The notes under the pieces: generated by a model | What the model saw: the letters and a program-made list of their open reading frames with translations, nothing else | What the model was told of the DNA's origin: nothing | The model's database searches: none | Assembly: GCF_037024155.1 (NCBI RefSeq) | Contig: NZ_JAYKTS010000033.1 | Location: 1-45,758 of the forward strand | From: Bacillus sp. 2205SS5-2 | GTDB taxonomy: Bacteria > Bacillota > Bacilli > Bacillales > Bacillaceae_K | Length of the DNA: 45,758 nt | Direction: 5' to 3' | Position numbers and translations under genes: made by a program | Shown here: positions 34,901 to 43,058 of the stretch, piece by piece | Layout of the letters: every line of letters starts with the position of its first letter | Position numbering within the stretch: the first letter of the stretch is position 1

Positions 34901-36443
34901 CTCGGTCACGATCAATCGCTGGATTCGTAACGACTGCTACACTTTCCTTAATAAAGTCAGGTATATTCTTTCGATTGGGATTAATCGCTGCAAGTGGTGA
35001 ATCGTGACCAAGAGAGCGAATCGGCTCGATTCCCTTTTCTGCCATTTGTTCGACTAATTGGATATGATCTCTTTCCCATCCAAAGGCATGGTATTGTCCG
35101 TTATGAATTTTTGGAGAAGATGACAGCAACACTTCTCTGTTTAAATGCTGGGGTTGTAGTCTTTTCGCATAGTCTTTTAGATTAAGAGAAGTGGCAAAAG
35201 ATTGATAGACTTGCTGTTGAAAGTCCTGATAGTAAAAAACTCTTATGTCATTTCCCATCCACTTAAGTCCAACTTTTTCACCTGGAGCTAATGGTTTAGG
35301 GTCAGAGACAAATTCATGAGATGCGATGACACCCGGCTCAGAAGAGAACACAAAAGAGCTTGAAGTTTCTAGCATCCATAGTGGACGTAAACCGAGGGAA
35401 TCAACACTAAAGACAGCTTCATCCTTAAAGCGTGACACAATACCGGCAGGTCCTTGTGCGAAATGTCCCCATGATTCACGTAAATAAGTATATAGATCTT
35501 GAAGGTAAGTAGGATATTGACCCATTTCATTATTAATAGGTGGAAAAACCATTTCCATAGCTTGAAATAAACTAAAACCATCACGAGAAATAAGAGTCTC
35601 AATCGTCCGATTCAAATCTTGTGAATCGCTACCGCCTTTCACGAGTGGGACTTCAATCATCATAGCCTCGTCGCGGAGCTTAGCAATCGTGTTTATTTCC
35701 CCGTTGTGGCCTAATACGCTAAATGGCTGTACACGAAAAAAGTTAGATAGAGTATTCGTAGAGTATCGATTATGTCCAAGTGTCATAGTTGAAGCCATTA
35801 AGGGATTACATAAGTCATGAAAATATTCGGGTAAGGTTTCTCCCGATCCCATAACTTTATAGACAACAAAATCAGGGCTAAGTGAAGCAACGTGAATTTC
35901 TTCATTCTGCTCAAGTTCAATCGTGAGCTCAAAAAGTTTTTTATATAATTGTTGTTCAGTGAATGAGTTGGGGGCAAGTAGTGCGACTTGAAGAAATATC
36001 GGGTTTTCTTGTTGCGCAATTGGCCCAAGCTTATCCGGACTAACATTTTCTGTGTCTTCATATACAACGGTAAAATTATTTTCTTGGAATAATGTAAGAA
36101 TATTATTAGGGATGTCTGTCGTCTTAGAATTACGAGTGATAAAGATATGTCCAATAACGAATCGAGGAGAATCCGATATTTCAGCTGATATTCCGTTTGA
36201 AATGAGCTTTTCTTTCCAGAGAGCACGTGGAATATCAGTGTGGATACCGGCTCCGTCACCTTCGCCATTGATGAAGCCAGCCCGATGATCGAGGGTAATC
36301 AGCGCATCAATACAACGCTGTACATTCGCGAAACTAGGGTTGTTTTTTTTCTCAATACTCGCGACAATTCCGCAAGCATCATGTGCGCCTTTGTGAAAAT
36401 CTTGAAACATGCTTGGATTCCATTTTTGATTATTTATTACCAA
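31959..36443 (-). CDS. gltB: Glutamate synthase large subunit
   Basis: 1494 aa from TTG 36443, which has GGAGGTG at good spacing; an ATG 15 codons earlier has none. It transfers glutamine amide nitrogen to 2-oxoglutarate. Class II amidotransferase nucleophile Cys24 (D-A-C-G-I-V-A) implies a 23-residue propeptide. FMN-barrel motifs S-F-G-S-Q-N and G-E-G-G. [3Fe-4S] ligands are C-x5-C-x4-C in C-T-T-C-R-G-C-H-L-D-T-C. The glycine-rich GXGXG beta-helix domain is near the C-terminus. No small (NADPH) subunit is adjacent, so it may use ferredoxin or a distant partner. B. subtilis calls the large subunit gltA. Confidence 0.93.
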   Translation of the reverse strand: MVINNQKWNPSMFQDFHKGAHDACGIVASIEKKNNPSFANVQRCIDALITLDHRAGFINGEGDGAGIHTDIPRALWKEKLISNGISAEISDSPRFVIGHIFITRNSKTTDIPNNILTLFQENNFTVVYEDTENVSPDKLGPIAQQENPIFLQVALLAPNSFTEQQLYKKLFELTIELEQNEEIHVASLSPDFVVYKVMGSGETLPEYFHDLCNPLMASTMTLGHNRYSTNTLSNFFRVQPFSVLGHNGEINTIAKLRDEAMMIEVPLVKGGSDSQDLNRTIETLISRDGFSLFQAMEMVFPPINNEMGQYPTYLQDLYTYLRESWGHFAQGPAGIVSRFKDEAVFSVDSLGLRPLWMLETSSSFVFSSEPGVIASHEFVSDPKPLAPGEKVGLKWMGNDIRVFYYQDFQQQVYQSFATSLNLKDYAKRLQPQHLNREVLLSSSPKIHNGQYHAFGWERDHIQLVEQMAEKGIEPIRSLGHDSPLAAINPNRKNIPDFIKESVAVVTNPAIDRDRETEHFSTRTMLGKRPSYTEKHEPDLFIELSSPILLEGALGLECGIQTQQPTLDQIQSFYTSKDECTILSTTYSPNENVEDALKRLSLDAIEKVEKGMTLIILDDSLSHQNQHLWLDPHLSLAAIDQELTAAGLRRDCSIILRSAAIRSLHDLITAFGLGADAISPYLMFLTVTEENLFTPLLNLFEALNKGLEKVISTIGIHELRGYGRLFSSIGLDARIADTLNIVNFFGGENLSFNFTAMKEDSIQRSIDYSNESLRIAKSFSIFPRLWKSIGDVARTGDYTNYREKLSQLEGKNPITIRHLLSLKTIPSTIAPAEVDLSVGEHSLPFIIASMSFGSQNEVAFRAYAEAADQLNMVSLNGEGGEIKDMLGKYPKTRGQQIASGRFGVNAELLNSSNLLEIKIGQGAKPGEGGHLPGSKVTAKIAEARNATIGSDLISPSNNHDIYSIEDLEQMIHELKTANDQAKVAVKVPVVPNIGTIAVGIAKAGADIITLSGFDGGTGAARIHALQHVGLPVEIGVKAAHNALLEAGIRDTVEIWADGGIKSAQDVIKVMLLGANRIGFGTLSMIAIGCTTCRGCHLDTCHVGIATQIETEAQAEEHGLRRFVPREGDLAVQGLMNLFSAFGAELRELSASLGVKKLQDLVGRSDLLEQTVSENRLNLTTLLKTLDLPQLQHVTSSLKEAMLTTAATAVGAEYRGEDITQSSSASFRTVNSKQRVLGSLESGHRAKGRIQSNSSSLDPVSLSFGNGSIPGNGLGAYTSEGMTISVSGGGQDGIGKSTFGGDIVILKGIGPNGNSLNGSVGKGFGYGAQKGLLVVQGNADARAGIRLSGADMIIGGLIKQQITANEMGNIGVNANIKGFAFEYMTNGRGLVLGDPGPWICAGMTGGVVYLRYQPELGLTKDALHRRIAKGAKVSINPVDEKASLEIKELLSTYISLLEEARQDEVHELKALLSSPAQHFLQVNPVKEQADPSVSTE

Positions 36444-36633
36444 TGATTGACACCTCCGAGAAGGATAATTAGTATTAAGCCATAACAATTTAATAATTTT
36501 AAATTTTCAGAACAGTAATGCAATCTTATCATAATTTTTTGTGAAATTCAATTTTTCATGCATATTTATGGATAAAAATTAAACAGTAAAACTGGCATAA
36601 CGAATGAAACCGCTTACAAAAATGAGTGAAAAA

Positions 36634-36669
36634 AACACCCTCAACATCTTAGGAGAAGCCGAGGGTGTT
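36634..36669 (-). terminator. hemL terminator
   Basis: Minus-strand ACACCCTC / GAGGGTGT followed by TTTTTTT, 8 nt after the hemL stop. Confidence 0.85.
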
Positions 36670-36677
36670 TTGCATGT

Positions 36678-37973
36678 TTATTCGTTTGAAAGCTGTTGAA
36701 AGGCATTATCAACTGCGACGAGTGTTTTCTTTATATCTTCTTCTGTGTGGGCAATTGTTAAAAACCAAGCTTCATATTTAGACGGGGCTAAGTTGATTCC
36801 TTGATGTAGCATTAATTTGAAAAACTTAGCGAACATCTCCCCGTCAGTGTTCTCTGCTTGAATATAGTTAACTACCTTTTCATTTGAGAAATAAATCGTT
36901 AATGCACCCTTTAATCGATTGATGGTAATCTCGGTGTTATGCAATCTTGCGGATGCAAGTATTCCTTCTTCTAATACTTTTCCGAGTCGATCTAATTGGT
37001 CGTATAGCCCATCTTCCTTTAAAACTTCAAGACACGCTATTCCAGATAACATGGATGCGGGGTTGCCAGCCATAGTTCCAGCTTGGTAAGCAGGACCTAG
37101 TGGAGCAACAGTTTCCATGATATCAACTCTGCCCCCATAAGCCCCAATTGGAAGGCCACCGCCAATAATTTTTCCTAGCGCTGTTAAATCAGGTTTTACA
37201 CCTAAGTAATCTTGTGCTCCACCGTACATAAAACGGAAGGCGGTTATCACTTCATCATAAATCACAAGTGCACCAGCTTGATGCGTTAGTTCATTTATTT
37301 TTTCAAGGAAGCCTGGTGTTGGTTCGACGATTCCGAAATTACCGACAATCGGTTCGACTAAAACAGCGGCGACTTGATCGCCCCATTTTTCTAATGCTTC
37401 CTTAAATGGTTCCACTTCATTAAATGGAACGGTAATCACTTCGTTGGCAATACTTTTCGGAACACCAGCTGAATCAGGTGTTCCGAGAGTCGAAGGGCCT
37501 GAACCGGCAGCAACGAGAACTAAATCTGAATGACCATGGTAGCAACCAGCAAATTTAATGATTTTATCACGACCTGTATACGCCCTCGCCACGCGGATTG
37601 TTGTCATCACGGCTTCTGTTCCAGAGTTCACAAACCGAACTTTTTCAAGCGATGGAATTGCTTCGCAAATCATTTTAGCAAATTTTACTTCATGAGGGGT
37701 GGGGGTACCGTAAAGCACCCCGTTTTGTGCCGCTTTGGTGATTGCTTCTGTGATATGGGGGTGAGCATGACCTGTAATGATGGGGCCATATGCAGCTAAG
37801 TAGTCAATGTATTTATTGCCATCAACATCCCAGAAATAAGCTCCATTTGCTCTTTCCATTGCCACTGGTGAGCCCCCTCCTACTGCTTTAAAGGATCTTG
37901 ATGGACTATTGACCCCACCTAAAATATTCTCCAGAGCCTCACTATGTAAAAGTTCTGATTTTGAAAAATTCAT
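36678..37973 (-). CDS. hemL: Glutamate-1-semialdehyde 2,1-aminomutase
   Basis: 431 aa, PLP-dependent, producing 5-aminolevulinate for tetrapyrrole synthesis. ATG 37973 follows AGGAGG. N-S-G-T-E-A (117-122) binds phosphate, D240-E241 lie in I-Y-D-E-V-I, and the Schiff-base lysine is K268 in L-G-K-I-I-G-G-G. The N-terminal P-S-R-S-F-K substrate-arginine loop is present. By position it is the gsaB paralogue of B. subtilis rather than the hemAXCDBL member. Divergent from the ABC gene. Confidence 0.95.
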   Translation of the reverse strand: MNFSKSELLHSEALENILGGVNSPSRSFKAVGGGSPVAMERANGAYFWDVDGNKYIDYLAAYGPIITGHAHPHITEAITKAAQNGVLYGTPTPHEVKFAKMICEAIPSLEKVRFVNSGTEAVMTTIRVARAYTGRDKIIKFAGCYHGHSDLVLVAAGSGPSTLGTPDSAGVPKSIANEVITVPFNEVEPFKEALEKWGDQVAAVLVEPIVGNFGIVEPTPGFLEKINELTHQAGALVIYDEVITAFRFMYGGAQDYLGVKPDLTALGKIIGGGLPIGAYGGRVDIMETVAPLGPAYQAGTMAGNPASMLSGIACLEVLKEDGLYDQLDRLGKVLEEGILASARLHNTEITINRLKGALTIYFSNEKVVNYIQAENTDGEMFAKFFKLMLHQGINLAPSKYEAWFLTIAHTEEDIKKTLVAVDNAFQQLSNE

Positions 37974-38108
37974 GAAAAGCCTCCTAATCTTTTAACATGC
38001 TTATATTCTAGACCTCCGCTTTTGTTTGCGCAACAAGCATACTTGTCTTAATTTTAGCAGAGGATATGATAAACTAGTTCTGGCAGTTTAGTGAGGGAGG
38101 TACAATAG

Positions 38109-39119
38109 ATGGAAAATGCCATATATGTAGATGCATTAACAAAAGAATTTAAATCATATTCCAGCCGCTCAGGCTTAAAGGGAGCGTTTCGGGATTTATT
38201 TACTAGAAATTATCAAACGAAGGTTGCTGTTGATGCCATCAACTTTACGGTCAGACAAGGTGAAATGGTCGGGTATATCGGTGAAAATGGAGCGGGGAAA
38301 TCGACCACGATTAAAATGCTAACGGGGATTTTAACCCCGACGGCAGGGGAAATAGTAGTAAATGGGATGAACCCACATAAAGAAAGAGAAAAATTTGTTA
38401 GCACAATTGGAGTCGTATTTGGTCAAAGATCACAGTTATGGTGGGATATTGCTGTCCAAGAATCGTTTCAATTATTAAAAAAAGTATATAAAGTGTCAGA
38501 CGAAGATTATGAAGAGCATATGGGACATGTAATTGAAACGTTAGACATTGCACCATTACTGGATAAGCCAGTACGGAAACTCTCACTTGGTCAACGAATG
38601 CGATGTGAACTTGCCGCGGCTCTCGTACATAATCCCCCTTTATTATTTTTAGATGAACCAACCATTGGATTAGATGTGTTGGTTAAGTTAAAAATAAGAG
38701 AATTTTTAAAAGAAATAAATAAAAAATTTAATACAACCATCCTATTAACTACACATGATTTATCCGATATTGAGGCCCTTTGTGAACGCGTCGTGATGCT
38801 AGATGAAGGGAAAATTATCTATGATGGTTCTCTTCAGCAACTAAAAGAAAGTTCAGGAGACTATAAAGAGTTTCAGTTTCAGTTTTTAGAAACGGTAGCG
38901 GTGACAGAGTTAATCAATTTAACAAAAGATTTAGGAGTAGCGTGGAAAGAAGACCCAGGGGAGCAAGCATTTATTGCGACCATTCCTGCTAGAGATGAAA
39001 AAATAGCGGATCTAATCGGTAGAATTGTAACAGCATATAAGGTGAGAGATATGAAGGTTAGAGAAACAACAACAGAGGAAATTATTCGTAACATTTATGT
39101 AAAGGGAAATGAATCGTAA
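38109..39119 (+). CDS. ABC-2 type exporter ATP-binding protein (NatA-like)
   Basis: 336 aa; ATG 38109 after GGGAGG. Walker A G-E-N-G-A-G-K-S-T (58-66), Q-loop in V-V-F-G-Q-R-S-Q-L-W-W-D (the W-W-D is typical of this subgroup), signature L-S-L-G-Q-R-M-R, Walker B L-L-F-L-D-E-P-T-I-G-L-D. The C-terminal ~90 residues form a regulatory domain. Works with the two permeases at 39531 and 40325, from which a 410-bp gap separates it. Substrate unknown. Confidence 0.9.
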   Translation: MENAIYVDALTKEFKSYSSRSGLKGAFRDLFTRNYQTKVAVDAINFTVRQGEMVGYIGENGAGKSTTIKMLTGILTPTAGEIVVNGMNPHKEREKFVSTIGVVFGQRSQLWWDIAVQESFQLLKKVYKVSDEDYEEHMGHVIETLDIAPLLDKPVRKLSLGQRMRCELAAALVHNPPLLFLDEPTIGLDVLVKLKIREFLKEINKKFNTTILLTTHDLSDIEALCERVVMLDEGKIIYDGSLQQLKESSGDYKEFQFQFLETVAVTELINLTKDLGVAWKEDPGEQAFIATIPARDEKIADLIGRIVTAYKVRDMKVRETTTEEIIRNIYVKGNES

Positions 39120-39530
39120 ACATAAAGAGAAATATTCAAGGCTTCTAAGTATTTTAGCTTGGCTTGAAAAGCTGAAATCACTCGGAGATCCAGAATGAAT
39201 CCATGAAAATAGATAGATCCAAATTGTGTAGGGAATTAATTGATGTACTCTAGAGATGTATATTTCTTTCCATTTGGCTTTTTTCGTTTTCATTGCTAGC
39301 CTATGTCACTCTCCAAAAAAATCGGCAGCAAGTAGGTCTCTTTACCCTGTCAGAAATATACAAGCTATAAAGGTCTGCATCGCGTGAGGAAAAGAGTTAG
39401 GAGGCATGAATCTCACGTTTGTTTTACTTATCGGATAGATGACCATATCGGCGGAAATAGCCTTTCTTTATAACCGGGTATTAACAGTTCTTTGTTGGAT
39501 AGGACAATCACTAACTCAAGGAGAACACTC
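39120..39530. other. Noncoding interruption of the ABC-2 operon
   Basis: No credible ORF and no clear terminator. Stretches such as TTGGCTTGAAAAGCTG (39160-39175) and GGCTTTTTTCGTTTTCATTGC (39275-39295) resemble badly decayed MITE ends. Probably inserted sequence, since the permease genes downstream have tight operon spacing. Confidence 0.4.
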
Positions 39531-40322
39531 ATGGCAAAATATATAGAAATGATACGCATTCGTTTTTTGATGATGCTAGCGTATCGAACGAATTATTATA
39601 GTGGAATATTAATATACTCTATTAATATCGGCGCTTATTATTTTTTATGGCAAGCGATTTATGGAGGTAAAGAAGACATTCAAGGATTATCTGTTTCACA
39701 AATGACCACTTATGTAGCTGTAGCGTGGATGGCAAGAGCCTTTTATTTTAATAATATCGATCGAGAAATTGCAACAGAAATTAAAGAAGGGAAAGTGGCT
39801 GTGGAATTGATTAGACCGTATAGTTACTTAGGGATGAAAACAATGCAAGGGTTTGGTGAGGGCGTCTTTCGGTTGCTATTCTTCTCTATACCAGGAATGG
39901 TTATTGTTTCATTCGTTTTTTCATTAACGCTTTCAACCAACATCATCACATGGCTGTTTTTTGCAGTTTCACTTATGTTTAGCTTTCTAATTAACACACA
40001 AATAAATTTATTAACCGGTATAACGACCTTCTTTTTATACAATAATGACGGTTTGATTCGAGCCAAACGAGTCGTGATTGATTTGTTCTCTGGACTGTTA
40101 TTACCAATCACTTTTTTCCCTATATGGGCACAATCCGTGATGAAGTATCTTCCCTTCCAAGGAATAAGTTATATTCCTAGCATGATTTTTACAGGAAATT
40201 TTTCCGGAAATGAGCTTCTAACGGCACTTTTTCTTCAGTTTATCTGGGTAGTGATTTTATTTATTCCGATAAACCTTCTGTGGAAGATAGCTAAAAAACA
40301 ACTCATTATTCAAGGAGGGTGA
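39531..40322 (+). CDS. ABC-2 type permease subunit 1
   Basis: 263 aa from ATG 39531 with AAGGAGAAC upstream; the frame is open 13 codons further. Six hydrophobic segments with the N-terminal helix preceded by Y-I-E-M-I-R-I-R-F. Members of this ABC2_membrane_6-like group pair with a second, similar permease. I-D-R-E-I-A…V-E-L-I-R-P-Y lies in the cytoplasmic loop. Ends 2 nt before the next start. Confidence 0.85.
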   Translation: MAKYIEMIRIRFLMMLAYRTNYYSGILIYSINIGAYYFLWQAIYGGKEDIQGLSVSQMTTYVAVAWMARAFYFNNIDREIATEIKEGKVAVELIRPYSYLGMKTMQGFGEGVFRLLFFSIPGMVIVSFVFSLTLSTNIITWLFFAVSLMFSFLINTQINLLTGITTFFLYNNDGLIRAKRVVIDLFSGLLLPITFFPIWAQSVMKYLPFQGISYIPSMIFTGNFSGNELLTALFLQFIWVVILFIPINLLWKIAKKQLIIQGG

Positions 40323-40324
40323 CT

Positions 40325-41110
40325 ATGTTTTATGTATCAATGTTTTTTCAGTATGTCGCCCAGTATATGAAAACAAGATTGCAATATCGAACCGATTTGG
40401 TGGTTGAAATTTTTTCTGATCTTTTGTTTCAAGCTGTTAACTTAATATTTATTTTAGTGGTTTTTGGCCACACGCAATTTCTCAGTGGATGGAGCCGTGA
40501 AGAGATAATCTTCATCTATGGTTTTTTTCTCGTTCCTTATGCAATCTTTACTTCATTTTTTAATATATGGGATTTTAATGATCGTTATATCGTAAAGGGA
40601 GAGATGGATCGCATATTGACTCGCCCCATTCATAGTCTTTTTCAAGTTGTGCTAGAACGAATGGAGTTGGAATCCCTATTTGGGATTATTACGGGATTAG
40701 GGGTCATGTTGTATTCAGGGCATCTTCTAGGCCTTGTGTTATCTTGGTATGACCCTCTTATTTTTGTTTTATTTGTTCTCGGCGGTGCGATGATATATGC
40801 GGGCATCTTCATTGCTTTAGCTAGTATTGGTTTCTGGTCAGATGCGAAAACGTCAATTATGCCAATGATGTATAATATCGGGAATTATGGACGTTACCCT
40901 GTTGATATCTATCATTCAGTTATTCGTTTTATCTTAACTTGGATTTTACCTTTTGCTTTTGTAGGGGTATATCCATCAGCTTTTTTCTTAGGAAAAGAGG
41001 AGTGGTATGGATATGCTTTTTTAACGCCTATCATGGGCATCTTTTTCTTGTCCTTTGCCGTCCTGTTGTGGAATTCAGGCGTCAAGCAGTACAGAGGTGC
41101 TGGAAACTAA
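40325..41110 (+). CDS. ABC-2 type permease subunit 2
   Basis: 261 aa; ATG 40325 with AAGGAGGG, which sits within the last codons of subunit 1, so translation is coupled. Six membrane spans; M-D-R-I-L-T-R-P aligns with the V-E-L-I-R-P loop of subunit 1. A-S-I-G-F-W is a conserved feature of the family. Completes the heteromeric exporter. Confidence 0.85.
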   Translation: MFYVSMFFQYVAQYMKTRLQYRTDLVVEIFSDLLFQAVNLIFILVVFGHTQFLSGWSREEIIFIYGFFLVPYAIFTSFFNIWDFNDRYIVKGEMDRILTRPIHSLFQVVLERMELESLFGIITGLGVMLYSGHLLGLVLSWYDPLIFVLFVLGGAMIYAGIFIALASIGFWSDAKTSIMPMMYNIGNYGRYPVDIYHSVIRFILTWILPFAFVGVYPSAFFLGKEEWYGYAFLTPIMGIFFLSFAVLLWNSGVKQYRGAGN

Positions 41111-41140
41111 CGATTGTCTAACAAGGCGATCGTTTTTTTA
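41109..41140 (+). terminator. ABC-2 operon terminator
   Basis: AACGAT / ATCGTTTTTTT, the 5' arm overlapping the stop codon of the last permease gene. Confidence 0.65.
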
Positions 41141-41285
41141 TTGGGTAGAGAAGTATAAAATTCTCACAAATTTTTTTCGTGTTTAGCTCATGGTGCAATC
41201 TGCTTTTAGTATTAGTAGATAAGCATTTTTCTTCCTTCCCTCGCGTACAATGTGGTGACAAGCTATTAGATGAGGAGGAAGTAGA

Positions 41286-41690
41286 ATGCTCTATATAATA
41301 GGTATGATAATTATCATTCTAATGTTTGCTAGCCTCCGGACACTTTTTACTCCAACCGAGACTCGTGCACACCATATCTCTTTACATCATTTTCTATTTT
41401 TAGCAATTGTGTATGTGATTTTTATGCTCGGATTTGCATTGCTATATTTAATTGTAGAAATGAAAGGGATATCCATCTTATTAGAAAATGGTCATAATTT
41501 AAAAGGGGACTATAGTCATCAATTCTTTACATCGCTCTATTTTAGCGGTGTGACTCTCTTTTCGCTAGGTTATGGAGATGTATCACCAATAGGAATTGGT
41601 CGAGCAATTGCTCTAGTTGAATCATTGTTAGGCTATATCATTCCAGCTGCCTTTGTTGTTCGAACTGTCCTTAATCTTGATAAAAGCTAA
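41286..41690 (+). CDS. Potassium channel family protein (Ion_trans_2)
   Basis: 134 aa; ATG 41286 after GGAGG. An N-terminal helix (residues 2-16), then a two-helix pore module: outer helix 35-57, pore loop with filter S-L-G-Y-G-D (93-98), inner helix 105-125. The G-Y-G-D core of a K+ filter is intact while the preceding T-V is S-L. No cytosolic RCK/TrkA domain, so it is an ungated-looking minimal channel. Placed just before bcp. Confidence 0.82.
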   Translation: MLYIIGMIIIILMFASLRTLFTPTETRAHHISLHHFLFLAIVYVIFMLGFALLYLIVEMKGISILLENGHNLKGDYSHQFFTSLYFSGVTLFSLGYGDVSPIGIGRAIALVESLLGYIIPAAFVVRTVLNLDKS

Positions 41691-41752
41691 TCATTGTTTT
41701 TCATGATAGTATTCTGTACGCTTAAAAGGAATTGAAAAATGGAGGGATAATA

Positions 41753-42229
41753 ATGGCTGTGGAAATAGGAACAAAGGCACCACAATTTGAATTGATGTCA
41801 AACACAGGTGAATTGGTTAAGTTATCAGATTATCTTGGGAAGAAAATTGTTTTATACTTTTATCCAAAAGACATGACTCCAGGGTGTACGACTCAAGCGT
41901 GTGATTTTAGAGATTTGCACGAAGATTTTAGCGCTCTGAATACTGTCATACTCGGGGTAAGCCCAGATCCAGTTAAACGACATCAGAAATTTGTAGATAA
42001 GTACAATTTACCCTTTGCCCTTTTGGAGGATGAAGACCACAAAGTTGCAGAGTTATATAATGTTTGGCAACTAAAAAAAAGTTTTGGAAAAGAATACATG
42101 GGAATTGAGAGATCGACGTTTGTCATCAATGAAGAAGGAATGCTAGTGAAGGCATGGCGCAAAGTTAGAGTAAAGGATCATGTTGAAGCAGCATTGGCAT
42201 TTATCAAAAGCGATATAGTGAATAATTAA
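41753..42229 (+). CDS. bcp: Thioredoxin-dependent thiol peroxidase (Bcp/PrxQ)
   Basis: 158 aa from ATG 41753 with GGAGGG; the frame is open 7 codons further. Reduces hydroperoxides with thioredoxin. Peroxidatic Cys45 in T-P-G-C-T-T and resolving Cys50 in Q-A-C-D-F, the five-residue spacing of atypical 2-Cys PrxQ. Y-P-K-D and R-S-T-F-V complete the active site. It is ygaF in B. subtilis and lies upstream of the peroxide regulator perR. Confidence 0.94.
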   Translation: MAVEIGTKAPQFELMSNTGELVKLSDYLGKKIVLYFYPKDMTPGCTTQACDFRDLHEDFSALNTVILGVSPDPVKRHQKFVDKYNLPFALLEDEDHKVAELYNVWQLKKSFGKEYMGIERSTFVINEEGMLVKAWRKVRVKDHVEAALAFIKSDIVNN

Positions 42230-42335
42230 GATAAACAGCCTATTTTTAAAAGAAAAAGGCGTTTGTCCACTCATTTTTGCAATAAGTACATACCTTAAAG
42301 TAGGGCATACCTCCTCAACAAGAAATTTCTTTGAT

Positions 42336-42361
42336 AGACCAGTAACTCTGGTCTTTTTTTT
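42336..42361 (+). terminator. bcp terminator
   Basis: AGACCAG / CTGGTCT then a run of T, 107 nt after the stop. Confidence 0.8.
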
Positions 42362-42448
42362 AGCCTCAAACAAGAGCGTGGGTCGTAGATGTATAGGGGA
42401 AAACAGTGTGGTATTCTCCTTTAATCGAAGGGCTAGTTTTTTATTATG

Positions 42449-42533
42449 GCTCTTTTCGTATATAGTGTGGTTATTTCATCATATTTTTGATTAAACCTTC
42501 CATTTCACTGTTGATTTCCCTCAAAAATAGACG
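42449..42533 (+). mobile_element. MITE copy 11, left part, interrupted by hairpin array 2
   Basis: GGCTCTTTTCGTATATAG to CTCAAAAATAGACG, close to consensus. The expected continuation AAATGATGC…AAAACAAAG is found at 42884, immediately after the GC-rich array. Confidence 0.75.
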
Positions 42534-42883
42534 GATCCAGTACAGTGGCTAGGGACTCGGGCATTTGTCAGTCCACTACGTGAAGCAGGCTTCACTGCGT
42601 GTCCTGCCAGATGCCTGCCGTCCCTGGGCAGCCACTTCCGCTTTTCGTGATCCAGCTGCAGTGGCTAGGGACTCGGGCATTTGTCAGTCCACTACGTGAA
42701 GCAGGCTTCACTGCGTGTCCTGCCAGATGCCTGCCGTCCCTGGGCAGCCACTTCCGCTTTTCGTGATCCAGCTACAGTGGCTAGCAGCTATGGGACAAAT
42801 AACATCCAACTCCAAAGGTTAGGACCTTCTCCGTTGAATAACATTTGCCTGCCGCTGCTGGGCGAGCCACTTCCGCTTTTCTT
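42534..42883 (+). repeat. GC-rich tandem hairpin repeat, array 2 (three units)
   Basis: Units start with GATCCAG at 42534, 42649 and 42765. The first two are almost identical (115 and 116 bp), the third diverged. The second stem reads AGGGAC/GTCCCT in units 1-2 and AGCAGC/GCTGCT in unit 3, so the pairing is kept while the bases change. An inner hairpin GTGAAG/CTTCAC (units 1-2) is replaced by AAGGT/ACCTT in unit 3. Flanked on both sides by MITE sequence. An ORF at 42681-42911 is an artefact. Confidence 0.8.
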
Positions 42884-42907
42884 AAATGATGCTCAAAACA
42901 AAGATAC
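42884..42907 (+). mobile_element. MITE copy 11, right part
   Basis: AAATGATGCTCAAAACAAAG matches the consensus segment that follows ATAGACG in copy 1. The rest of the copy has decayed toward the perR promoter. Confidence 0.65.
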
Positions 42908-42969
42908 ATAAAGTAGTGTATAATTAACGATGGGAAAGCGGATATTTCTTCTATATGAAAGTAGAAATA

Positions 42970-42999
42970 TTGACAAAAGGTATTAGTAATTAGTACACT
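42970..42999 (+). promoter_or_regulatory. Sigma-A promoter of perR
   Basis: TTGACA (42970-42975), 18 bp, TACACT (42994-42999), with the PerR box starting 2 bp downstream. Confidence 0.6.
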
Positions 43000-43001
43000 A
43001 T

Positions 43002-43016
43002 TTATAAATATTATAA
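43002..43016 (+). promoter_or_regulatory. PerR box
   Basis: TTATAAATATTATAA against the consensus TTATAATnATTATAA: one mismatch among 14 specified bases. It covers the start region of perR, indicating autorepression relieved by peroxide. Confidence 0.85.
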
Positions 43017-43058
43017 TGTAGTAATCATAATTTTATTAGAAGAGAGGTGCATGGGGCA

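Noticed and set aside
42681-42911. 76-aa ORF
   Set aside because: Lies within hairpin array 2; no ribosome site and no protein-like character.
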